This document shows positions 8,811 to 16,858 of a DNA stretch of 32,535 bases, in pieces. A program made the position numbers and the translations under genes. The stretch comes from Rhodospirillaceae bacterium (GTDB taxonomy: Bacteria; Pseudomonadota; Alphaproteobacteria; MPNO01; UBA2964), in contig JABJKO010000006.1 of the NCBI GenBank assembly GCA_018660305.1, positions 1 through 32,535 on the forward strand, read 5' to 3'. A model generated the notes under the pieces. The model did no database searches, had not been told where the DNA came from, and saw nothing but the letters and a program-made list of their open reading frames with translations. The first letter of the stretch is position 1. Each line of letters starts with the position of its first letter.

Positions 8811-9155
8811 ATGAAGCCGGTTCTCTTGTTCGCGTTGTCGTTGCCCTTTTTTCTCCTGTTACCGCAACCGTCTGCCGCCGATGACTGGCGCAGCAAATAT
8901 CCCACCGGGCGGGACCCAAACGCCTTCGAGGCCTGCTGCGGGATAAAAGACTGCCGCACCGCCAAGGCGCTGGGCTATCCGAAAATGCGCAAATATGAAG
9001 ACGGCAGCTACGACGTGAAAATCGGCAAGTACTGGGTCCGCTACGATTTTCCCGCCGTGCACAAATCCGAGGATGCCAAGACCTGGGTCTGCTACATGGA
9101 GACCGGTATCGACCCCGAGCCCCTTTGTCTGTTCCTGCCACCGGAGGTTAGCTGA
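8811..9155 (+). CDS. small exported cysteine-rich protein, function unknown
   Basis: This 114-residue protein begins with a clear Sec signal (MKPVLLFALSLPFFLLLPQP, cleavage probably after SAA, about residue 23). The mature part holds five Cys: the pair 42-43, then 48, 94 and 106, in the contexts FEACCGIKDC, WVCYM and PLCLFLPP. This resembles short alphaproteobacterial exported proteins with a CC...DC motif near the N-terminus and a C-x-x-PP end; that comparison is from memory, and no function is known to me. The ATG at 8811 has a GGAGAG site about seven bases upstream and starts the signal peptide; an earlier in-frame ATG at 8778 would place 11 residues before it. The odd Cys count suggests one free thiol or an intermolecular bond. 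Confidence 0.75.
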   Translation: MKPVLLFALSLPFFLLLPQPSAADDWRSKYPTGRDPNAFEACCGIKDCRTAKALGYPKMRKYEDGSYDVKIGKYWVRYDFPAVHKSEDAKTWVCYMETGIDPEPLCLFLPPEVS

Positions 9156-9313
9156 GACCATCGCCCAACCGTCGGGAATATAACCGGCCGTTTGCAATTG
9201 ACCGATCTGAAAAAGAAGGCCTAAGCTTCTGCCAACGGCGATCAGCGTAACAGCTTGATCAAACGGAATCGCCGGCTCGACACATACATTTCACTCTTTT
9301 GGAGGAGCGGGTC

Positions 9314-11467
9314 ATGGCTGGATTGGCTGATCGCAAATCGTTGGCGTGGTTGAGTGTCGCAGTATTCGTTTTATGGGGCGGATCTTTGACCGGTGGCGGC
9401 GCGCCAGCGGCGGCCCAGACCGTGGCCATCGATAACAACGATATCGGCGGTGTGGTCACCGGCCAGAACGGTCCGGAGGCCGGTGTCTGGGTCATTGCCG
9501 AGACAAAGGATCTCGGCACCCGTTACGTCAAGGCTGTGGTGACCGACGATCAGGGCCGCTATGTGCTGCCCGATCTGCCCAGTGCGAATTATGAAATCTG
9601 GGTGCGGGGCTACGGTCTGGTGGATTCCCCGAAGATGAGGTCGGGTCCGGGCCGGAATTTGAATCTCACATCTGTCGCCGCCCCCAACGAAACCCTTGCG
9701 GCGCAGTACTACCCGGCGATCCACTGGTACTCCATGATGAAAATTCCGGGCAAGGACCAGTTCGGCGGCAAGAGCGACATCCCGGCGAAAATCAAACAGA
9801 CCGAATATCTCAACATCGTCAAAAACCGGTCCTGCGTCGGCTGTCACCAGATCGGCGGACTATATACCCGGACCATCCCGCATAAATTCGGCACCGGCGC
9901 GGATGGCTGGATGCGGCGGACCCAGTCGGGTCAGGCAGGCGGCAATATGACCGGACAATTGGCCGGCAAGCTGGCCGGCGTGCCGTATAAATATCTCGGC
10001 GACTGGACAGATAGCATCGCCAGGGGCGCCCTGCCCCACACCAAGCCGACCCGGCCGCAGGGAGTGGAGCGCAATATCGTGGTCACGGTGCGCGACTGGC
10101 TCACCGAGAAACACTATCTGCATGATCTGATCTCCACCGACCGGCGCAACCCCACGGTCAACGCCTATGGGCCACTCTATGGCGCGGCGGAATTCAGCAC
10201 CGATGCGATCCCGGTGCTCGATCCAGTAAAGAACGTGTCGTGGTCGTTCAAAGGCACGGTAAAGGAAGGGACCTCCTATGCCCGCGCCAGCCACGCCAAG
10301 GCCAAGCCGGTTATGCCGTCCGCCTATTGGGGTAACGAGGTAATCTGGAACAGCAAGATCAACGCCCACAATCCCATGTTCGATGCAGACGGGCTTGTGT
10401 GGTTCACCGCCCGGGGCCGCAATGCCAAGAACCCGAGCTATTGCAGCAAAGGCTCAAGCCATCCGTCAGCCGCGCTGACGCCACTCCGCAAAAGCGGCCG
10501 GCAGCTGGCGGTGTATGATCCCAAGACCAAGAAGTACACCCTGGCCGATACCTGTTTCGGGACCCATCATCTGCAGTTCGGCTACGGTAAGAACAGCGGC
10601 ATCCTCTATACCAGCGGCGGCCGGTCGGTGTTCGGCTGGCTCGATGCCAAGAAGTTCCTGAAGACCGGCGATGCCGCCGCATCACAGGGCTGGTCCGCCA
10701 TGGTTCTCGATATCAACGGCAACGGAAAACGCGACGAAGGCTATGTGGGCGCAAAGGGCAAGGTGGATCCGACCAGGGACAAGCGCATCAACGCCGGTTT
10801 CTACGCGGTGATGCCGAACCCGGTGGACGGTTCCATCTGGGGCACCGCCGGAGTGTTCGGCGGCCGCGGCAAGGTGGTCCGGCTGGATCCCGGTGCCAAC
10901 CCGCCGGCGACCATGCTCGCGGAAGTCTATAACGTGCCGAAGCCCGGCTTCGGTCCTCGCGGCGGCGATATCGACAGCCAGGGAGTCGTATGGGTGTCGC
11001 TGGGCAGCGGCCATATGGGCAGTTTCGACCGGCGCAAATGCAAGGGGCCGCTTAACGGCCCAACGGCCACCGGCGATCATTGTCCCGAGGGCTGGGCCTT
11101 CCACCAATATCCCGGTCCCGGCTTCAAGGGCATCGGGGCGAACAGCGCCGAATCCAGCTATTACAGCTGGGTCGACCAGCACAACACGTTTGGTCTCGGC
11201 AAGGACGTCCCCATGTCGACGGGCAATCTCAATGACGGGCTGATCGCCCTGAAGGACGGCAAGATGATCACCCTGCGGGTGCCCTATCCCATGGGCTTCT
11301 ACGCCAAGGGCTTCGACGGTCGTATCGATGATCCCAATGGCGGCTGGAAAGGCCGCGGCCTGTGGACCACCAGTGGCGACCGCACGCCGTGGTTTATGGA
11401 AGGTGGCAAAGGCTCCAAGCCGCTTGTTGTCCACTTCCAGATTCGACCCGATCCGCTGGCCAAGTAA
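9314..11467 (+). CDS. exported c-type-haem protein with carboxypeptidase-regulatory-like domain and probable beta-propeller
   Basis: This 717-residue protein begins with a Sec signal (hydrophobic AWLSVAVFVLWGGSL, probable cleavage near APAAAQT). Next comes a carboxypeptidase-regulatory-like Ig-type domain at about residues 38-110 (GGVVTGQNGPEAGVWVIAET, DDQGRYVLPDLP, NYEIWVRGYG). A single haem c site CVGCH follows at residues 174-178. The long remainder, about 270-717, has repeats in the style of PQQ, NHL or streptogramin-lyase propellers, such as DADGLVWFTARG and DIDSQGVVWVSLGSG. It should act in the periplasm as an electron-transferring enzyme or binding protein, but I do not recognise a specific function. 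The ATG is preceded by GGAGGAG at six bases. A strong terminator follows, so it is the last gene of its transcript. Confidence 0.78.
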   Translation: MAGLADRKSLAWLSVAVFVLWGGSLTGGGAPAAAQTVAIDNNDIGGVVTGQNGPEAGVWVIAETKDLGTRYVKAVVTDDQGRYVLPDLPSANYEIWVRGYGLVDSPKMRSGPGRNLNLTSVAAPNETLAAQYYPAIHWYSMMKIPGKDQFGGKSDIPAKIKQTEYLNIVKNRSCVGCHQIGGLYTRTIPHKFGTGADGWMRRTQSGQAGGNMTGQLAGKLAGVPYKYLGDWTDSIARGALPHTKPTRPQGVERNIVVTVRDWLTEKHYLHDLISTDRRNPTVNAYGPLYGAAEFSTDAIPVLDPVKNVSWSFKGTVKEGTSYARASHAKAKPVMPSAYWGNEVIWNSKINAHNPMFDADGLVWFTARGRNAKNPSYCSKGSSHPSAALTPLRKSGRQLAVYDPKTKKYTLADTCFGTHHLQFGYGKNSGILYTSGGRSVFGWLDAKKFLKTGDAAASQGWSAMVLDINGNGKRDEGYVGAKGKVDPTRDKRINAGFYAVMPNPVDGSIWGTAGVFGGRGKVVRLDPGANPPATMLAEVYNVPKPGFGPRGGDIDSQGVVWVSLGSGHMGSFDRRKCKGPLNGPTATGDHCPEGWAFHQYPGPGFKGIGANSAESSYYSWVDQHNTFGLGKDVPMSTGNLNDGLIALKDGKMITLRVPYPMGFYAKGFDGRIDDPNGGWKGRGLWTTSGDRTPWFMEGGKGSKPLVVHFQIRPDPLAK

Positions 11468-11489
11468 CGCCCGGGGATCATTGCCAACC

Positions 11490-11522
11490 AAAAAGGCCTG
11501 TCGAAAATCGGCAGGCCTTTTT
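11490..11522. terminator. rho-independent terminator, probably bidirectional
   Basis: A 14-bp inverted repeat (AAAAAGGCCTGTCG and CGGCAGGCCTTTTT) surrounds a five-base loop AAAAT. It has one G-U-type pair and ends in a T run. It lies 22 bases after the stop of the haem-protein gene and just before the stop of the convergent dienelactone hydrolase gene. The A run on the other side lets it work for both strands. Confidence 0.9.
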
Positions 11523-11543
11523 GCCATTCAGAGTGATGCTGCG

Positions 11544-12317
11544 CTAACCGCTGTCGCCGAGAACCCGGCGCCACATGGCGAAGATGTGTTCCCAGTCGCG
11601 GGCGGCGGCGGGGGCATCGAAAATGTCGCGGTCGGGCAGGGCGTAGCCGTGTTCCGCGCCCTTATGGATGATGCCGCGATAATCGACATCGCACCCGTTC
11701 AGCAATCGGCCCAGCTCTTCCGCCATGGCGGGCGGGGTGAGGTGGTCCAGTTCGCCGAACCCACCATAGAGCTCACCATGGAATTTATCGACCATGAGAT
11801 GGGGCGAATCCGGCTTGTCCGAGACAAGCATGGTGCCGTGCAGGCTGGCCCCGGCCTGAAGACGGTCGGGGAAATTACCGGCCGCCGACAGGACCATCCA
11901 GCCCCCCATGCACCAGCCGATGGAGCCCACCGGGCCCGGCTTGATGGCCGCCTCACCGTCGATAAAGGTGAGAAGCGCCGCGGTATCCTCCATCACCATC
12001 TGGCCGGTCAGCTTGGTGCGCGGCTCGTGAACCCGCCTCTCGCCTTCCTCATCCATCCGGTGGAGCGAGACCATGCGGCCGTTATCGGCGTAGATTTCCG
12101 TATGAACATCATCGCCCTGGCGATAGTAGAAATCCGGGAGTATCGCAGCGTAGCCCACCGTCGCGATGCGCCGCGCGATCTCACGCAGCTCCTCGCGAAT
12201 ACCCCAGATATCCATATAGAGAATGACCGGCGCAAAGGGCCCCCCTTCTTCCGGATAGGTGACAAAGGTTTTCATGGTGCCATCCTGTGTCGGGATTTCG
12301 ATGGTTTGTTCCTTCAT
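11544..12317 (-). CDS. dienelactone hydrolase family protein
   Basis: This 257-residue cytoplasmic alpha/beta hydrolase resembles dienelactone hydrolases, which open lactone rings in aromatic degradation, though many family members act on other esters. The nucleophile motif GWCMGG places Cys136 as the catalytic residue. His223 (AEHGYALPDR) is the catalytic base, and the acid is probably Asp191 (GELDHL). The position of the classical Glu36 appears as Asp36 in YMDIWGI. The ATG overlaps the stop of the upstream monooxygenase-like gene in an ATGA arrangement, so the two are translationally coupled. The pairing suggests that the flavoprotein oxidises a ring or cyclic compound and this enzyme hydrolyses the product; this is inference only. 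Confidence 0.85.
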   Translation of the reverse strand: MKEQTIEIPTQDGTMKTFVTYPEEGGPFAPVILYMDIWGIREELREIARRIATVGYAAILPDFYYRQGDDVHTEIYADNGRMVSLHRMDEEGERRVHEPRTKLTGQMVMEDTAALLTFIDGEAAIKPGPVGSIGWCMGGWMVLSAAGNFPDRLQAGASLHGTMLVSDKPDSPHLMVDKFHGELYGGFGELDHLTPPAMAEELGRLLNGCDVDYRGIIHKGAEHGYALPDRDIFDAPAAARDWEHIFAMWRRVLGDSG

Positions 12318-13525
12318 GGTGATCCACCCTCTCCGGCGCGCGCCAGCAGGGCCTCGCCATAGCCGAGCGCGTTGCGCTCCCAGACCATGGCGTGATGCGA
12401 CGCAGCCCCCAGTAGATTATTGTATTGCCGTTCCAGCGCGGTGCCTCTTTTGAGGGCCCGGCCCCCGGCCGCGTTGAATAGTCTGGTTCCTGCCTTGAGC
12501 GCCAGCTTGGCGGCAAAGGAGACATTGCGGCGTGCGGTGATGAGATCGAAATCAGACAGGGAGTCACCGGCCTCCAGCCTGCGCGTCGCCTTGCTAATGG
12601 TGCCGAAGTAAAGCGCCTGGGCGGCATCGATTTCCGCCGACGCACGGGCCGCCACCATATGGGTGCCGGGATCCCCGGCCATGGCCACGTCGCGCGATTT
12701 GCGCGGCGCGGTATAGAGCAGCCATTCCGCCAGCACGCCTTTAGCGGCGCCGACGGTCAGCGCCGCAAATCCGGTGGAGGTCACGCCGCCACGGGGCGTG
12801 CGATAGACCGGGGCGGTGTTGATGGCGGTTCCCGGCCCTTTTCCGACGCGCGCCCTGGCGCCATCGAGCTGCCGGTGTTCCGGCACGAAGACATCTTCGG
12901 TCACAAAGCTTTTCGAGCCGGTGCCTTCCAGCCCGATGGTGTCCCAATCCTCCACGATGGTCGCCTCGGACCGCCGCAGCAAAAAGAAATGCGGTCCGTC
13001 CAGGGCGTCGCCCCCGGGGCCGTTCTCAATATAGCCGCCCGCGATCAGCCAGTCGGCGTAATCGATGCCGCTGGAAAAGCCGTGCCTGCCGGAGAAACGA
13101 AAGCCGCCGGGCACCCGGGTGGCACGCCCCACGGGATCGAATCCGGCGCAGATGATCGCCCGGTGATTATCGGCCCAGACATCTTCCTGCGCCTCCGCCG
13201 GGAAGGTACCCACCATCACCGCATGATCGGCGGTGATACGCTGGATCCAGGCCTGCGAGCAATCGGCGGCGGCCAGGATCTCGCTGATCTCGCACAGCAC
13301 ATCCCAGCCCATCTCGAACCCGTCAAAGCGCTTCGGCTGACCCAGCCGCAAAAGCCCGGCCGCGTGGAAATCATCCATGGTCTGCCGAGGGACACGCCCA
13401 AGAGCCCGCGCTTCCTCGGCCCGCTCCCGCAAAACGGGCGCCAGCGCCCGGGCGCGGGCGATCATTTCGGTGGGCGCAACCACCTCACCCTCGCTTTCGG
13501 TCGCCCCTGTCCTGCCTGCACACAT
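12314..13525 (-). CDS. group D flavin-dependent monooxygenase-like protein (acyl-CoA dehydrogenase fold)
   Basis: This 403-residue protein has the acyl-CoA dehydrogenase fold and most resembles oxygenase components of two-component monooxygenases (HsaA, DszC and p-hydroxyphenylacetate hydroxylase type) that use reduced flavin made by a separate reductase. Supporting features are the middle-domain strands (GGFRFSGRHGFSSGIDYADW), the segment FFLLRRSEATIVEDWDTIGLEGTGS, and a C-terminal helix with RQYNNLLGAASHHAMVWE rather than the catalytic Glu context of true dehydrogenases. No flavin reductase gene is adjacent. The ATG at 13523-13525 has AGAGGA about nine bases upstream; an internal ATG at 13465 (MIARARALAP) is an alternative. 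It lies downstream of two transporter genes and is coupled to the dienelactone hydrolase gene. Confidence 0.8.
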   Translation of the reverse strand: MCAGRTGATESEGEVVAPTEMIARARALAPVLRERAEEARALGRVPRQTMDDFHAAGLLRLGQPKRFDGFEMGWDVLCEISEILAAADCSQAWIQRITADHAVMVGTFPAEAQEDVWADNHRAIICAGFDPVGRATRVPGGFRFSGRHGFSSGIDYADWLIAGGYIENGPGGDALDGPHFFLLRRSEATIVEDWDTIGLEGTGSKSFVTEDVFVPEHRQLDGARARVGKGPGTAINTAPVYRTPRGGVTSTGFAALTVGAAKGVLAEWLLYTAPRKSRDVAMAGDPGTHMVAARASAEIDAAQALYFGTISKATRRLEAGDSLSDFDLITARRNVSFAAKLALKAGTRLFNAAGGRALKRGTALERQYNNLLGAASHHAMVWERNALGYGEALLARAGEGGSP

Positions 13526-13610
13526 TTACCATGTCCTCTTGGCGCCCATAGCGCCCCAATTCATAGACTGCACCGGCAGGGCGACCTTGAAAAGCCGGAA
13601 TGAAGCTAGT

Positions 13611-14504
13611 TTAGTCCGGCTTGCGCGACGCCGCGGCCTCGCGCTTTGCCAGATAGATCGCGGCGCCGGCAATGACCGCGCCGCCGATCCAGATCCAGAT
13701 TTCCGGCACATCGCCAAACATCAGAAACCCGATGAGCGCGGCGATGGGCAGGCGGGTGTAATGCAAAGCCACGACGACGACGGCTTCACCCTGAACATAG
13801 GCACGGCCGAGAACCCGCTGGTTGAGCATTTCGAGAATGCCGATGACGGCGATCCAGCCTATTTGTGCCAGGGTGGGCGTGGTCCAGACGAAGATCGCCG
13901 GGACACAGGCAAGCGGAAAAATCACCAGCGGATTCCACACGGCGATGGTATCGGGATGTTCGCTTTTCGCCAGCAGCCGGCGGTTGATGGGGTTCCAGCT
14001 CTGGACCACAACGACGCCAAGCACAAAGAAAACCCCGATATTGAGATCGACCAGACCGGGCCGGATGATAATCACGGCGCCGATCAGCCCGGCAACCAGG
14101 GCGATGGCACGGCTGCCACCGATAAACTCCTTCAGAAAGATCCCCGCCAGGATCGCCGCGCAGAGAGGCCGTAGAAAATGGATGGCCATGATATCGGCCA
14201 GCGGCATGAATTTAGCGGCGAAGTAAAAGCCCACATTGGCCAGGAACGCGAGGGCGCCGCACAGGATACAGATCCCGAGCCGGACCGGCCGCAGCAGAAC
14301 GGCGGCGTTTCCCACCAGCAGGGGAGCAATAAACAGCAGACTGAACACCGCCCGGAGAAAGACGATCTCGAACACATTCACGTGGTCGGCGATCAACCGC
14401 ACGATGCCCAGCTGACTCGTGGTCAGCGTGCCTGACACTATAATCCAGAAGGCGCACTGTACCGAGGCCGGCCAGGGGGAAATGAACTTGTCGATCCACC
14501 CCAT
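13611..14504 (-). CDS. DMT-superfamily (EamA) transporter, second of a tandem pair
   Basis: This 297-residue integral membrane protein has two EamA repeats, giving about ten transmembrane helices and the usual short charged C-terminus (LAKREAAASRKPD). The second repeat carries the motif NQRVLGRAY, and its end reads PEIWIWIGGAVIAGAAIYLA. Such proteins export or import small metabolites; the substrate is unknown. It is closely related to the protein encoded immediately upstream: PTLAQIGWIAVIGILEMLNQR here corresponds to PTLEQIGWLLVIGAFGILNQR there. Its ATG overlaps the upstream stop by one base (TGATG), indicating translational coupling and a likely tandem duplication. The two proteins could form a heterodimer. 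Confidence 0.88.
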   Translation of the reverse strand: MGWIDKFISPWPASVQCAFWIIVSGTLTTSQLGIVRLIADHVNVFEIVFLRAVFSLLFIAPLLVGNAAVLLRPVRLGICILCGALAFLANVGFYFAAKFMPLADIMAIHFLRPLCAAILAGIFLKEFIGGSRAIALVAGLIGAVIIIRPGLVDLNIGVFFVLGVVVVQSWNPINRRLLAKSEHPDTIAVWNPLVIFPLACVPAIFVWTTPTLAQIGWIAVIGILEMLNQRVLGRAYVQGEAVVVVALHYTRLPIAALIGFLMFGDVPEIWIWIGGAVIAGAAIYLAKREAAASRKPD

Positions 14505-15421
14505 CAGCCGGCCGCCTGCTGCTCGGCCCGGGCGGCGGCCGCCTCACGGCGTGCAATATAGGTGGCGGCACCGCAGATCAGCGTGCCACCGATCCATACC
14601 CAGATCACCGGCACCTCCTGAAAGATGATGAAACCCATGAGCGCCGCGACCGGCAGCCGCAGATAGCCCAGCGCCAGGACCAGCGAGGCATCGGCGACGG
14701 CGAAAGCCCGGGTCACCATGCGCTGGTTCAAAATGCCGAAGGCGCCGATCACCAGGAGCCATCCGATCTGTTCAAGGGTCGGTGTCTGCCAGACGAAGAC
14801 CGCTGTTATAAGCGCCAGCGGCAGCATGAAGATGGCGTGGTAAATGGCGATGGTGTCGGGATGCTCCGTGCGGGTGAGAATTTTCACCACCATGGTATTG
14901 CCGGTCTGCATCAGCACCGCGACCAGGATACAGATAGCCCCGAGATTGAGTTCCGCGAAACCCGGCCGGACAATAATCAGCATGCCGATGAATCCCATGG
15001 CGATGGCCGCCCACCGCCGCGGGCCGACAATTTCACCGAGCACGATGATGGCCGCCACCGCGCCAAAGATCGGCCTCGTGAAGGTGATCGATGTCAGATC
15101 GGCGATGGGAATCAGACCGGCGGCCGTGAAATACAGAAAGGTGACAAAGAACGCGATGGTCCCGCGAATGGCAAATAGCCCCAGACGCTTGGTGCCCAAT
15201 GCCGCGTGGGGTCCATGGCGAATCAGCCAGGGCACCATGAAGGCGAGGCCGAACAGGCTGCGGAAAAAGACCGCCTCCAGCACCGGCAGATCCACCGTTA
15301 CCTTACGGACCGATATGATGATGATTGTAAAGACAAACCCCGACAGGGTGATCCAGAAAGTTGCCTGTAGAGAAGGAGGAAGGGCGGCAATCCGGGCAGA
15401 TGCCATATGAGTAAGACGCAT
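14504..15421 (-). CDS. DMT-superfamily (EamA) transporter, first of a tandem pair
   Basis: This 305-residue protein has about ten transmembrane helices in two EamA repeats and a basic/Ala-rich C-terminal tail. Recognisable segments are SFTRPIFG-like TSITFTRPIFGAVAAIIVLGE in the first half and EVPVIWVWIGGTLICGAATY at the end. It is the first gene of the leftward operon that continues with its paralogue, the flavin monooxygenase-like gene and the dienelactone hydrolase gene. The start is uncertain: the ATG at 15419-15421 and an in-frame ATG at 15404-15406 (MASARIAALPPSLQATFW) are both possible, and neither has a good ribosome site. The substrate cannot be inferred; import of the compound handled by the downstream enzymes, or export of their product, would both fit. 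Confidence 0.88.
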   Translation of the reverse strand: MRLTHMASARIAALPPSLQATFWITLSGFVFTIIIISVRKVTVDLPVLEAVFFRSLFGLAFMVPWLIRHGPHAALGTKRLGLFAIRGTIAFFVTFLYFTAAGLIPIADLTSITFTRPIFGAVAAIIVLGEIVGPRRWAAIAMGFIGMLIIVRPGFAELNLGAICILVAVLMQTGNTMVVKILTRTEHPDTIAIYHAIFMLPLALITAVFVWQTPTLEQIGWLLVIGAFGILNQRMVTRAFAVADASLVLALGYLRLPVAALMGFIIFQEVPVIWVWIGGTLICGAATYIARREAAAARAEQQAAG

Positions 15422-15728
15422 AGGGATTTATAGGCTCGATAGGAGGATGGCGCTACCAGCGGGCCACCACGTCGGAAGTGCCCTTTTCGCCGTACCCCAC
15501 TGCGGCGTTAAGTCTTGTAGCCATGCCACAAAAGGCAAATTATGATGGTGTCTATCCAGATAGATTGTAGGTATTTATACGTATATTGACGTGAAAACAA
15601 AAGGTTGCGACCTTATTTGCGAATAATTGGCATTTGCATAACATATCTTGCGTCCGGAAACCGGGTCGAATATGGTGCCATTGCAATTAAGAATTACTCG
15701 CAACAAAGACGTTGAGGGAGACTCGAAA
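15422..15728. other. 307-base intergenic region between divergent genes, AT-rich with short palindromes
   Basis: This gap separates the leftward transporter operon from the rightward iron-binding protein gene and must hold both promoters. No ORF in it looks coding. Its right half is markedly AT-rich for this genome. Visible structure includes the inverted repeat TCTATC-CA-GATAGA at 15551-15564, the perfect palindrome TATACGTATA at 15576-15585, and the Fur-box-like repeat at 15618-15638 described separately. Confidence 0.6.
15618..15638 (+). promoter_or_regulatory. Fur-box-like palindrome overlapping a possible promoter
   Basis: The sequence holds the inverted repeat TGCGAAT-N7-ATTTGCA with one mismatch, similar in feel to alphaproteobacterial iron-regulator sites built on TGC..AT/AT..GCA. 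A possible -35 (TTGCGA, 15617-15622) and -10 (TAACAT, 15639-15644) with 16-base spacing straddle it, so a bound repressor would block transcription. The downstream gene encodes a ferric-iron-binding protein, which fits iron repression. Site identity is inferred from a single copy. Confidence 0.4.
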
Positions 15729-16763
15729 ATGAAGCGTATGGCGTCGAGACATCTGGGTATTTTTGCGGCGGCCCTTGCGGTCGTCACGGCGCTGACCAAC
15801 GTGGCCAACTCGGCCGAGGTCAACATTTATTCGTACCGCAAGGAAGCGCTCATTAAGCCGCAACTCGAGGCCTTCAAAAAAGCCACCGGCATTTCCTACA
15901 ATCTGATTACCGGCAAGGCGGGCGGGCTCATGCAGCGGCTCAAGAACGAAGGCATGAACAGCCCGGCGGATCTCCTGTTCACCGTCGATGCGGGACGGCT
16001 TCACCGGGCCATCGAGATGGGACTGCTGCAGCCGGTTCGATCAAAGATTCTCGAGACACGGATACCGTCGCGCTATCGCGACCCCCAGGGGCGCTGGTTT
16101 GGACTTGGTCTGCGGTCGCGGGCTATTTTCTACAATGTGGACAAGGTCAAGCCGGCGGAACTTTCCACTTATGAGGATCTCGCCAACGCAAAGTGGAAGG
16201 GCCAGATCCTGATCCGGTCATCCGGGAATATCTATAACCAGTCGCTGCTCGCCTCCCTGATCCAGCATCACGGCGTCAGGAAAGCAGAAGCCTGGGCGCG
16301 GGGCATGGTGGCCAATTTTGCCCGTAAGCCGCAGGGCGGCGACACCGATCAACTGCGTGCCCTGGCCGCCGGCGAAGGCGATATCGCGGTCGCCAACAAT
16401 TATTACTTTGCCCGCCTCCTTGCTTCCCGGAAAGCCAAGGACCTTAAGGTGGTCAGCAAGATCCGGGTGTTCTGGCCCAACCAGAAGGGCCGTGGCGCGC
16501 ATATCAATGTCAGCGGTGCCGCGGTGACCAAAAGCGCCAAGAACAAGGCCAATGCCATCAGGCTTCTCGAATTCCTGGTCAGTGACGCCGCTCAGAAAAT
16601 CTATGCGTCGGTGGGCTACGAATATCCGGTTCGTCCCGGCATCGACCGCGGCGCCGTCGTCGCCAGGATGGGACAGTTCAAGATGGATGCGCTGTCCCTG
16701 GACAGCCTTGGCCGCAACAACGCCGAAGCGGTGCGCATCTTCGATCGCGTCGGATGGCGGTAG
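15729..16763 (+). CDS. Fe(III) ABC transporter periplasmic substrate-binding protein (FbpA/FutA-like)
   Basis: This 344-residue periplasmic binding protein begins with a Sec signal (about residues 1-29, ending NVANSA before EVNIYSY). It shows the ferric-binding-protein pattern: the N-terminal strand IYSYRKEALIKP, the block ADLLFTVDAGRLHRA, and the twin tyrosines Y225-Y226 (NNYYFARL) that coordinate iron in the family. The usual His near the N-terminal strand of FbpA is absent; Y36, R37 and K38 occupy that region, more like FutA-type proteins. GAGGGAG lies eight bases before the ATG. No permease or ATPase gene is adjacent, so its membrane partner must be encoded elsewhere. A terminator follows directly, making this a monocistronic unit, probably iron-regulated. 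Confidence 0.9.
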   Translation: MKRMASRHLGIFAAALAVVTALTNVANSAEVNIYSYRKEALIKPQLEAFKKATGISYNLITGKAGGLMQRLKNEGMNSPADLLFTVDAGRLHRAIEMGLLQPVRSKILETRIPSRYRDPQGRWFGLGLRSRAIFYNVDKVKPAELSTYEDLANAKWKGQILIRSSGNIYNQSLLASLIQHHGVRKAEAWARGMVANFARKPQGGDTDQLRALAAGEGDIAVANNYYFARLLASRKAKDLKVVSKIRVFWPNQKGRGAHINVSGAAVTKSAKNKANAIRLLEFLVSDAAQKIYASVGYEYPVRPGIDRGAVVARMGQFKMDALSLDSLGRNNAEAVRIFDRVGWR

Positions 16764-16805
16764 GGCCGCGACCCCAGCCCGGCCCGGAACAGAAATTCCC
16801 AAACG

Positions 16806-16840
16806 AAAAAGAGCGGCCCGAAGGCCGCCCCTTTTATTTT
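16806..16840. terminator. rho-independent terminator between convergent genes
   Basis: The stem GCGGCC/GGCCGC (16813-16818 and 16823-16828) closes a CGAA tetraloop. It is flanked by an A-rich run on the left and CCCTTTTATTTTT on the right. It lies between the stops of the iron-binding-protein gene (16763) and pckA (16859) and can serve both directions. Confidence 0.82.
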
Positions 16841-16858
16841 TGAGCCTGTCGAGGCTGG

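Noticed and set aside
9256..9263. TTGATCAA as an FNR/Anr site upstream of the haem-protein gene
   Set aside because: An FNR site needs four bases between TTGAT and ATCAA; here the half sites overlap.
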